A stretch of 5,465 bases of DNA from Deltaproteobacteria bacterium (lineage in GTDB: Bacteria; Desulfobacterota; Binatia; UBA9968): the NCBI GenBank assembly GCA_005879435.1, contig VBKX01000380.1, forward strand, positions 499 through 5,963. Reading direction: 5' to 3'. Position numbers and translations under genes: made by a program. Shown here piece after piece: positions 1 through 5,210 of this stretch. The notes under the pieces were generated by a model. The model was not told the origin of the DNA, made no database searches, and saw only the letters and a list, made by a program, of their open reading frames with translations. Within the stretch, counting starts at the first letter, position 1. Each line of letters begins with the position of its first letter.

Positions 1-273
1 GACGCGCATAACAACGAGAAGCGAATCGGATAGCGCGTCGGCAATCGGCTTGAGTTTGCTTGCGTACTCGAGCGCGGCCTTGGTGTCGTGGACGGAGCAA
101 GGCCCGACCACCATGAGGAGCCGCGCATCCTTGCCGTCGAGAATCGCCTCGATCGCTCGGCGGGCCTCATATACTCTCGTTGACGCAGTTTCGGTGAGAG
201 GGATCTCCTCAGCGAGTATGGCCGGAGCGAGCAGTGGCCGGGTCTTGACGATACGTAGATCGTCAGTCTTCAT
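1..273 (-). CDS. aroG: 3-deoxy-7-phosphoheptulonate (DAHP) synthase, class I AroF/G/H type, N-terminal part
   Basis: Class I DAHP synthase condenses phosphoenolpyruvate with erythrose 4-phosphate, the first committed step of the shikimate route to aromatic amino acids, in the cytoplasm. Seen: 91 codons open to the window edge, beginning MKTDDLRIVKTRPLLAP, which matches the E. coli AroG start (DDLRI, then an LLPP-like stretch). The family signature GPCSVHD lies at residues 57-63 and carries the metal-ligand Cys at 59. VVMRV at residues 87-91 leads into the usual YFEKPRT motif, which is outside the window. Family members are about 350 residues, so roughly 260 are missing beyond position 1. The start is the only ATG/GTG/TTG before an upstream in-frame stop, with a GAGG 3 nt away, which is rather close. 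Which feedback type (Phe, Tyr or Trp) it is cannot be told from this part, so the symbol is a family label. Confidence 0.93.
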   Translation of the reverse strand, partial: MKTDDLRIVKTRPLLAPAILAEEIPLTETASTRVYEARRAIEAILDGKDARLLMVVGPCSVHDTKAALEYASKLKPIADALSDSLLVVMRV

Positions 274-549
274 ATCCCTCGCAGCGGGAAAGAGGTGAAG
301 ATATTACGTAACAGCCGCGCGTCACCGCCCGCGAAAATCCAAGCGGCTGGCGCGGAAGAAAAATTGGACAACGATCCCGCATTTGCATCAAGAGTATCCG
401 AGTACGGGAAAATATGGAAATGCTTACAACCGTGGCGCGCCCGACAGGAATCAAATCTGTACTTAGGGTTCCGGAGAGACGGAAAGCGATTTCGTAACGT
501 CTGGAACTACTGAATATTCTTACCATCCGCAGATTTTTACCTGTCCGAT
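274..549. other. Intergenic region between suhB and aroG
   Basis: This 276-bp gap separates two minus-strand genes. I find no convincing protein gene in it. It contains a tRNA-Arg-like relic (433-516), a 7-bp inverted repeat (312-318 with 343-349) in the aroG leader, and the palindrome TTACGTAA at 304-311. No clear intrinsic terminator follows suhB. A weak sigma70-like pair can be drawn on the minus strand around 363-391 (TTGATG, 17 bp, TCCAAT), but four of six matches in each box is too little to call it a promoter. Confidence 0.6.
433..516 (-). pseudogene. Degenerate tRNA-Arg(CCG)-like sequence (tRNA relic or possible att remnant)
   Basis: Read on the minus strand, the 3' end is a near-perfect tRNA-Arg(CCG) tail. 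GATTCCTGTCGGGCGCGCCA includes the 3' acceptor strand CGGGCGC, discriminator G and an encoded CCA (435-433). An anticodon loop CTCCGGA (476-470) would give anticodon CCG. A D-arm-like GTAGTTC lies at 510-504. The rest has decayed. The 5' acceptor strand GCGCCCG is absent, so no acceptor stem forms. The anticodon stem does not pair (CGTCT against ACCCT). The T-arm has an A/C mismatch at its closing pair and TTTGATT in place of TTCGATT. About 8 extra bases lie between D-arm and anticodon loop. It is therefore not a working tRNA. It could be a mutated duplicate or the 3' half left at an integration site. Confidence 0.65.
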
Positions 550-1335
550 TTAGTCCAGTTTTGTGTGGTTTTCGTCATGAATCACACTATTCGTCGCCAG
601 TGTCTCTTGGCCCCAGATGGTAAACGGCTTGCCGGAAAAATCGCTGAGCTTGCCGCCGGCTTCCGAAACGATGAGTGCCCCGGCGGCGGTGTCCCAAGGC
701 TTGAGCTTCGATTCCCAGAAACCGTCGAGCCGGCCGCACGCAACATAGCATAGATCGAGCGCTGCGGAGCCGCCGCGGCGGATTCCCTGGCAGCGTGTCA
801 TGAACGCTTTGAAGTATCTAAGATAAAAGTCGGCATTCTCGCGATGATCGTATGGAAATCCGGTGGCGAGCAGGGATTTGTCCAGTTCGTTTGCGCTTGA
901 CGTCCGAATCGGGCGACCATCGAGTGTCGCGCCTTGTCCGATTATCGCTTTGAAGCATTCGCGCCGGACCGGATCGTAAACCAGTCCCAGGATAATTCGG
1001 CCGCTGTATTCGACGGCGATGGAGACGCAAAACTGTGGGTAGCTGTGGGCAAAGTTTGTCGTGCCATCGAGCGGGTCGATAATCCAGCGATAGTCGTTTT
1101 GCGCGCCTTGAACGTCGGTTTCTTCTTCTGCCAAGATTGAATGACCGGGAAAATGACGCCGGATAACGGCGACGATCTTCCGTTCACTCTCCCGATCCAC
1201 CGAAGTTACCAAATCGATCGCGCCTTTATATTCGATGGTTTTCGGCTCCTGCCAGTTTTCGCGCAAGATTTCGCCGGTGCTATTCGCCGCTTCCCAGGCG
1301 ACAGTCATGAGCGTTGCAAGATCGGGATGCGACAT
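550..1335 (-). CDS. suhB: Inositol-1-monophosphatase family protein (SuhB-like)
   Basis: This is a Mg2+-dependent phosphatase of the IMPase/FIG superfamily. Members hydrolyse inositol 1-phosphate and related sugar or nucleotide phosphates; SuhB in E. coli also takes part in rRNA antitermination. Seen: 261 residues, the usual full length. The metal-binding motifs are in order: ILAEEE at 67-72 (Glu70), WIIDPLDGTTNFAHSYP at 84-100 (Asp87, Asp90), and WDTAAGALIVSEAGG at 214-228 (Asp215). All expected metal ligands are present. The start has a good Shine-Dalgarno, AAGGAG (1352-1347), 11 nt upstream. It diverges from ispE across a 52-bp spacer and reads towards aroG. The exact substrate cannot be decided from sequence: inositol phosphate is the family default, but a histidinol-phosphate or PAP phosphatase role is possible for relatives. 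I favour SuhB/IMPase because the motifs and length fit without insertions. Confidence 0.92.
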   Translation of the reverse strand: MSHPDLATLMTVAWEAANSTGEILRENWQEPKTIEYKGAIDLVTSVDRESERKIVAVIRRHFPGHSILAEEETDVQGAQNDYRWIIDPLDGTTNFAHSYPQFCVSIAVEYSGRIILGLVYDPVRRECFKAIIGQGATLDGRPIRTSSANELDKSLLATGFPYDHRENADFYLRYFKAFMTRCQGIRRGGSAALDLCYVACGRLDGFWESKLKPWDTAAGALIVSEAGGKLSDFSGKPFTIWGQETLATNSVIHDENHTKLD

Positions 1336-1387
1336 CAGACGAGTGGCTCCTTCGCAAATGCGGCACGCCTATGTTACCTAATGGCGC
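1336..1387. promoter_or_regulatory. Divergent suhB/ispE spacer (52 bp)
   Basis: The two genes start back to back here, so the start signals of both must lie in this spacer or reach into the neighbouring coding sequence. The suhB side carries a clear AAGGAG ribosome-binding site. The ispE side shows none. TATGTT at 1370-1375 on the plus strand could be a -10 box for ispE and would give an almost leaderless transcript. TAACAT on the minus strand in the same place could serve suhB. No good -35 box accompanies either, so promoter placement is a guess. Confidence 0.35.
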
Positions 1388-2248
1388 GTGAGGATTCGAG
1401 CGCCGGCGAAAATCAATTTATCTTTGCGCGTGATCGGCAAGCGCCGGGACGGTTATCATCTGCTCGACACGGTGATGGTTCCGGTTTCTCTCTATGATGT
1501 GATCGAGATCTGCAAATTGAAAAGAACGTCGAATCCCGCCGGCGCGCGGATCACGGTAAATTGCGATCATCCGTTGGTGCCGAGCGGCGAGAAGAATATT
1601 GTCTACGGCGCTGCACGGATATTGATGCAACAGGCCGACGCGGATCAACCAGTTCACATTCAGATCCACAAGCGCATCCCGGTTGGGGCTGGCCTAGGCG
1701 GTGGGAGTACGGACGCGGCGGCGACTTTGATCGGCTTGAACCGCCTGTTTAAACTTCACTTGACGGAGACTCGGTTGGAAAAATTGGCGCTATCGCTCGG
1801 CGCCGATGTGCCGTTCTTTATTCGCGGTCGGCCGGCGCGAGCGCGCGGCATCGGCGAGCGATTGCGGCCGCTACGCGGGCTGGCGAATTTGTGGCTGGTC
1901 ATAATCTATCCCGGCTTTCCGGTCTCGACTGCTTGGGCCTACCAAAATCTACGCATAAAGTTGACAAAACCTATTGTAAATACTAGCATTGCGACTTCGT
2001 TAAAGAGTTTTGAAAAACTCGCTGGCCTGCTCGTGAATGACCTAGAAAGCGTGACCCTCGACAGGTATCCTAAAATTCGCTTGCTCAAGGAGAAACTATT
2101 GCGCGCAGGAGCCTTAGGGGGTTTAATGTCGGGTAGCGGCTCATCTGTATTCGGTCTATTTGAGTCGAAGGGAATGGCGCAAAGAGCCTATAACAAGTTG
2201 CGGCATGAGGAGGGGGTTCAAGCATTTTTAGTCCGTATGCTGAGTTAG
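1388..2248 (+). CDS. ispE: 4-diphosphocytidyl-2-C-methyl-D-erythritol kinase
   Basis: IspE is a GHMP-family kinase that phosphorylates the 2-hydroxyl of CDP-methylerythritol with ATP, the fourth step of the MEP pathway to isopentenyl diphosphate, in the cytoplasm. Seen: 286 residues, normal length. The N-terminal PAKINLSLRV motif holds the catalytic-site Lys8. The glycine-rich ATP loop PVGAGLGGGSTDAAA spans 98-112. LGADVPFF at 137-144 places the catalytic Asp at 140. The C-terminal GHMP motif SGSGSSVFG spans 248-256. The GTG start is chosen because the family begins with this motif and the frame upstream is closed by a TAA just before it; no Shine-Dalgarno is visible. The last third (from about 1950) is visibly richer in A+T than the first part. 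spoVG follows after 64 bp on the same strand, so the two may be co-transcribed. Confidence 0.95.
   Translation: MRIRAPAKINLSLRVIGKRRDGYHLLDTVMVPVSLYDVIEICKLKRTSNPAGARITVNCDHPLVPSGEKNIVYGAARILMQQADADQPVHIQIHKRIPVGAGLGGGSTDAAATLIGLNRLFKLHLTETRLEKLALSLGADVPFFIRGRPARARGIGERLRPLRGLANLWLVIIYPGFPVSTAWAYQNLRIKLTKPIVNTSIATSLKSFEKLAGLLVNDLESVTLDRYPKIRLLKEKLLRAGALGGLMSGSGSSVFGLFESKGMAQRAYNKLRHEEGVQAFLVRMLS
1961..1989 (+). promoter_or_regulatory. Candidate sigma70 promoter inside ispE
   Basis: A perfect TTGACA -35 box (1961-1966) is followed after exactly 17 bp by TAGCAT (1984-1989), four of six matches to TATAAT, in an A+T-rich patch of the ispE coding region. The start point would be about 315 bp upstream of spoVG. 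It could give spoVG and tRNA-Gln expression independent of ispE. The call rests on sequence match only; such pairs also arise by chance in A+T-rich coding DNA. Confidence 0.35.
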
Positions 2249-2312
2249 ACGTCGAAATAGCCTAAAGTAACCGCCAGCGAAGCAACTGGCTCGTCTCAAG
2301 TTGGGGGTCCCT

Positions 2313-2600
2313 ATGCAGGTTACCGAGGTTAGGGTCTTTCCTGTCGATGAAGATAAACTCAGGGCTTACGTTACGATTACCCTCGATCATTGCTTTGTGA
2401 TCCGGGACCTAAAAATTATTCATGGGGCAACCGGGTATTTTGTCTCGATGCCCAGCAAAAAGCGCAAGGACGGAACCTATAAGGACATCGCTCATCCGAT
2501 CAACAACGAGACGCGGCGGATGATCGAAGAAAAAATCATCGCGGAATATCAAAAGGTTCTCGCCGAGGGAGGAAGTCCCAAAGCGCTTGATCATGACTGA
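2313..2600 (+). CDS. spoVG: SpoVG family RNA/DNA-binding regulator
   Basis: SpoVG proteins are small nucleic-acid-binding regulators. They were first known from Bacillus sporulation and septation, and later shown to bind RNA and DNA in non-sporulating bacteria such as Listeria, Staphylococcus and Borrelia. Seen: 95 residues starting MQVTEVRVFPV, then TITLD at 21-25, FVIRDLKIIHG at 28-38, GYFVSMPSK at 41-49 and DIAHPIN at 58-64, the full conserved core in order. The ATG is preferred over an in-frame TTG at 2301 because family members begin M-x-V-T-x-V-R; a G-rich GGGGG (2303-2307) sits 5 nt upstream as a modest ribosome-binding site. The C-terminal end from about residue 84 is a short polar tail, as is usual. 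Its targets in this organism are unknown; presence of the gene does not imply sporulation. Confidence 0.94.
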   Translation: MQVTEVRVFPVDEDKLRAYVTITLDHCFVIRDLKIIHGATGYFVSMPSKKRKDGTYKDIAHPINNETRRMIEEKIIAEYQKVLAEGGSPKALDHD

Positions 2601-2649
2601 GTCGATATTTCGCGCGACCGAGTGAACTTCTTTCGCGGAGGTTCGGGGA

Positions 2650-2723
2650 TGGGCGGTCGCCAAGCGGTAAGGCCCCGGCCTTTGGAGCCGGTATCGAAGG
2701 TTCGAATCCTTCCCGCCCAGCCA
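2650..2723 (+). tRNA. tRNA-Gln (anticodon TTG)
   Basis: A complete 74-nt cloverleaf with encoded CCA. The acceptor TGGGCGG (2650-2656) pairs with CCGCCCA (2713-2719). The D-stem is GCC/GGC (2659-2661, 2671-2673). The anticodon stem CCGGC/GCCGG closes the loop CTTTGGA with anticodon TTG at 2682-2684. The T-stem is GAAGG/CCTTC around TTCGAAT. The discriminator is G2720. The weak U1-A72 pair and G73 are known glutamine identity features. It lies 49 bp after spoVG with no obvious promoter of its own, so it may be processed from a longer transcript. Confidence 0.98.
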
Positions 2724-2744
2724 GTTTCCATCGAAGAAAACTGG
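2721..2744 (+). other. Hairpin directly 3' of tRNA-Gln, overlapping its CCA
   Basis: CCAGTTT (2721-2727) and AAACTGG (2738-2744) form a perfect 7-bp stem with a 10-nt loop. The left arm begins with the CCA of tRNA-Gln, so in the precursor RNA the tRNA end would lie in this helix. A plausible role is a 3' processing boundary. No U-run directly follows, so it is not a standard terminator. Confidence 0.45.
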
Positions 2745-2777
2745 TCCAGATTTTAAATTTTGGAATTTTTGAGTGGA

Positions 2778-2809
2778 CGCCGTTCGCGAGGAACGGCGCT
2801 CGTTATTTT
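2778..2809 (+). terminator. Probable intrinsic terminator after tRNA-Gln
   Basis: CGCCGTTC (2778-2785) and GAACGGCG (2791-2798) form a perfect 8-bp G+C-rich stem with loop GCGAG, followed by CTCGTTATTTT. The T-run is interrupted, so termination may be partial, but the position (54 bp after the tRNA and about 100 bp before prs) is right for ending the ispE-spoVG-tRNA transcript. Confidence 0.65.
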
Positions 2810-2906
2810 GCGGAATTGAGTGACGCGTGTTCCAACTCGGGGAGTGATGGTTCCACAGGTCAAAATCATTTGGGGTAGAACCTAGGGCGACTCAACGTCG
2901 AAAAAT
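2810..2906. promoter_or_regulatory. prs leader region, promoter not resolved
   Basis: Since a terminator precedes it, this 97-bp stretch should carry the promoter for prs-rplY-pth. TAGAAC around 2875 resembles a -10 box, but no matching -35 box is found 16-18 bp upstream. I see no operator repeat that stands out. Confidence 0.3.
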
Positions 2907-3860
2907 ATGTCGCAGCACGACGCGGAATTAAAAATATTCGCCGGCAATTCGAATCCGCCCTTGGCGGCGGAGATCAGCCAGTATCTCAAGGTGCCTCTGG
3001 GAAAAGCCACAGTGGATACCTTCAGCGACGGCGAGAGCAAGATTGAAATCAAGGAAAACGTTCGCGGCGCAGATGTCTTCGTCCTGCAATCCACTTCGGC
3101 GCCGGGCAATAACAATTTAATGGAACTTCTGCTCATGTTGGACGCATTCAAACGCGCCTCGGCGATGCGCATCACCGCCGTGATGCCGTACTATGGATAC
3201 GCGCGCCAGGACCGCAAAGTAGTGCCGCGAGTGCCGATCAGCGCAAAGCTGGTGGCCGACTTGATCACCAAAGCGGGGGCGTCGCGCATGCTCACGCTCG
3301 ATTTGCATTCCGGGCAGATTCAAGGATTTTTCGATATTCCCGTGGACAACGTCTATGCCACACCGGTGCTGCTCGACTATCTAAGAAAGCAATTGAACCA
3401 TAACGAGGTCACCATCGTTTCTCCCGACGCCGGCGGCGTGGAGCGGGCGCGCGCCATCGCGACCCGGCTGGACGCGTCGCTGGCGATCATCGACAAACGT
3501 CGCGTCGGGCCCAATGTCGTCGCCGAGATGAACATTATCGGCGAGGTCGTCGATCGGGTCGCCATTCTCGTGGACGATATGGTCGACACCGCGGGCACGC
3601 TGACGATGGCGGCGGAGGCCCTCAAGAAGGAAGGCGCGAAGCGGATTCTTGGTTGTTGCACGCATCCGGTTTTGTCGGGGCCGGCGATCCAACGCATCGA
3701 AGAGTGCCCGCTCGAAGAATTAATCGTCACCAATACTATTCCGCTGGGCCCTCAGGCTCAGGGCTGCGGCAAGATCAAGACTTTGTCGGTGGCGCACTTA
3801 CTCGGCGAAGCGATTCGCCGCACCCATGAAGAAGAATCCATCAGCTCATTGTTTGTCTAG
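2907..3860 (+). CDS. prs: Ribose-phosphate pyrophosphokinase (PRPP synthetase)
   Basis: Prs transfers pyrophosphate from ATP to ribose 5-phosphate, making PRPP for purines, pyrimidines, histidine, tryptophan and NAD. It is a cytoplasmic class I enzyme, usually hexameric. Seen: 317 residues, full length. The N-terminal motif FSDGESKIEI spans 39-48. The ATP-binding flexible loop YYGYARQDRK spans 95-104. DLHSGQIQGFFDIPVDN at 132-148 holds the metal-binding His134 region. SPDAGGVERAR spans 172-182. The PRPP-binding loop LVDDMVDTAGT spans 221-231. No key residue is missing. The ATG is the first start after an in-frame TAG at 2883-2885, so the start is secure although no Shine-Dalgarno lies close to it (AGGGCGA is over 15 nt away). 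rplY begins 18 bp after the stop, indicating a shared transcript. Confidence 0.97.
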   Translation: MSQHDAELKIFAGNSNPPLAAEISQYLKVPLGKATVDTFSDGESKIEIKENVRGADVFVLQSTSAPGNNNLMELLLMLDAFKRASAMRITAVMPYYGYARQDRKVVPRVPISAKLVADLITKAGASRMLTLDLHSGQIQGFFDIPVDNVYATPVLLDYLRKQLNHNEVTIVSPDAGGVERARAIATRLDASLAIIDKRRVGPNVVAEMNIIGEVVDRVAILVDDMVDTAGTLTMAAEALKKEGAKRILGCCTHPVLSGPAIQRIEECPLEELIVTNTIPLGPQAQGCGKIKTLSVAHLLGEAIRRTHEEESISSLFV

Positions 3861-3878
3861 TACAGGAGGTAGATTTCC

Positions 3879-4535
3879 GTGGAAACTCTAGAAATTCATG
3901 CCGATGCTCGGGAGAAAAAGAAAAAGCGCGATGCCAAGCGATTACTGCGCGGCGGGAAAATCCCGGGAATCCTTTACGGGCCCAAAATGCAGTCCGTGGC
4001 CCTGGAATTCGACCAGCGAGAGTTTTCCAACCGGATAGCGGGTTTGGAAGGTTCGCATCTGGTTCGCCTGAAGTCGGCGACGGCGTCGCTGGCTGACAAA
4101 GTGGCCCTGGTGAAGGAGATGCAATACCATCCGATCAGCGGCGACGTCATCCACGCGGATTTATACGAGGTCGATTTAACGGCTAAGATCACCGTCCATG
4201 TGCCGTTACACTTCGTCGGCAAAGCCGCTGGTGTCGTTCGCGGCGGTATTCTCCAGCCGATCGTGCGTGAGGTCGAAGTCGAGTGTTTGCCGCTCGATAT
4301 TCCCGAGTTTTTCAACGTCGACGTGAGCGCGTTGGACATCGGTGACTCGGTGCACATCGAAGACGTCACCATGCCTGAGGGCGTTACGGTTATTGCGGAG
4401 TCTAATTTCGCATTGGTCGCGGTTGTGCCGCCGACCGTTGAAGAGGCTCCAGTTGCGGCGGCTGCTGCGCCTGTTGAGGGAGCGGAAGCTGTACCTGCGG
4501 CGCCTGAGGCACCGGCGAAGGAAGGCGAATCCTGA
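3879..4535 (+). CDS. rplY: 50S ribosomal protein L25, general stress protein Ctc type
   Basis: L25/TL5/Ctc binds 5S rRNA in the central protuberance of the large ribosomal subunit. Seen: 218 residues, the two-domain Ctc/TL5 form and not the short (about 94-residue) E. coli L25. The N-terminal 5S-binding domain covers about residues 1-95, with RGGKIPGILYG at 24-34 and EMQYHPISGDVIHADLYEV at 80-98. The C-terminal beta domain covers about 100-184, with HFVGKAAGVVRGG at 111-123 and the conserved DIGDSVHIEDV stretch at 153-163. Residues 185-218 are a low-complexity tail of Ala, Pro, Glu and Val, probably disordered. The GTG start has a textbook AGGAGG (3864-3869) with 9-nt spacing. It follows prs by 18 bp and precedes pth by 35 bp; prs-ctc-pth is a widely conserved order. 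Confidence 0.96.
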   Translation: METLEIHADAREKKKKRDAKRLLRGGKIPGILYGPKMQSVALEFDQREFSNRIAGLEGSHLVRLKSATASLADKVALVKEMQYHPISGDVIHADLYEVDLTAKITVHVPLHFVGKAAGVVRGGILQPIVREVEVECLPLDIPEFFNVDVSALDIGDSVHIEDVTMPEGVTVIAESNFALVAVVPPTVEEAPVAAAAAPVEGAEAVPAAPEAPAKEGES

Positions 4536-4570
4536 TCGACTGCCATATCCGGGCTCGCGGAGATTGATCG

Positions 4571-5137
4571 ATGAAGTTGATCGTCGGTCTTGGCAATCCC
4601 GGGAAGCAATACGAGCGCACGCGGCATAACGTGGGATTTTTAGTTGTCGATCGGCTCGCCGCGAAAAATGAAATTGAGTTGTTGACTAAGTGTTGCGAAT
4701 CATGGGTCGGTGCATGGGTTTACGCCGGAGAAGAAATAATTTTAGCTAAACCGCAAACCTTCATGAACCGAAGCGGATCGGCGGTTGAGTGCTTGCTCAG
4801 AGATTATCAAGGTTCGCTGGACGACTTGGTAGTGATCTATGACGATCTGGATTTGCCCTTCGGGCGTCTGCGGATTCGCCCGGGTGGCAGCGCCGGCGGT
4901 CACCGCGGCATGCTCTCGATCACGGAACGATTGGCGGGCGCTTCGTTCAATCGAATGCGCGTAGGAATCGGCCGTCCGTCCGAGGGAATAGAGCCCGCGG
5001 ATTATGTTTTGTCACCGTTCAGCGCGCTGGAAATGGACGAGTTAAGCGCCATCATCGATCGCGCCGCGGACGCGGTGACGTCGCTGGTGCGGGACGGCGC
5101 TGAAAAGGCGATGGCATGTTATAACGCGGCGCGCTGA
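4571..5137 (+). CDS. pth: Peptidyl-tRNA hydrolase (bacterial Pth1 type)
   Basis: Pth cleaves the ester bond of peptidyl-tRNAs dropped by stalled ribosomes, freeing tRNA for reuse; it is normally essential. Seen: 188 residues, full length. The N-terminal LIVGLGNPGKQYERTRHNVGF motif has Asn9 and catalytic His19. KPQTFMNRSG at 60-69 has Asn66. VIYDDLDLPFG at 88-98 has the conserved Asp91. GGSAGGHRGMLSI at 105-117 follows, then FNRMRVGIGRP at 126-136. In the glycine-rich motif the usual Asn (Asn114 in E. coli numbering, in HNG) is Arg112 here; all other active-site residues are kept. The start has GGAG (4559-4562) with 8-nt spacing, 35 bp after rplY. The gene is likely the last of the prs-rplY-pth unit, or reads on into rpsF. 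Confidence 0.96.
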   Translation: MKLIVGLGNPGKQYERTRHNVGFLVVDRLAAKNEIELLTKCCESWVGAWVYAGEEIILAKPQTFMNRSGSAVECLLRDYQGSLDDLVVIYDDLDLPFGRLRIRPGGSAGGHRGMLSITERLAGASFNRMRVGIGRPSEGIEPADYVLSPFSALEMDELSAIIDRAADAVTSLVRDGAEKAMACYNAAR

Positions 5138-5210
5138 GGCGCCATAGTGCGTTGTAAAGGCAAGGGGCCTATGTTAAAAAACACAGTTTATTGTGGAGGA
5201 TCATACTGCC

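Noticed and set aside
295..513. Plus-strand open frame of 72 codons containing RQESNLYLGFRR
   Set aside because: This peptide pattern is a known false protein that arises when the strand opposite a tRNA gene is translated. It coincides with the tRNA-Arg relic and has no ribosome-binding site.
263..526. Minus-strand open frame of 87 codons ending just inside aroG, possible leader peptide
   Set aside because: It runs through the tRNA relic, shows no recognisable domain, and its overlap with the aroG start is only 11 bp; nothing separates it from chance.
2273..2290. Hairpin GCCAG/CTGGC between ispE and spoVG as a terminator
   Set aside because: Only 5 bp with an 8-nt loop and no T-run; it would not be expected to stop transcription.
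2301..2312. Upstream TTG start for spoVG adding four residues
   Set aside because: Family alignment supports the ATG at 2313, and the G-rich ribosome-binding site lies between the two starts.
3974..4627. Minus-strand open frame of 217 codons opposite rplY
   Set aside because: Its composition (Ala, Thr, Ser runs) mirrors the codons of rplY on the other strand, and the plus strand has a clear family match with a strong ribosome-binding site.
5128..5143. GGCGC/GCGCC inverted repeat at the pth stop codon as a terminator
   Set aside because: A 5-bp stem not followed by a T-run; probably a by-product of G+C-rich codons.
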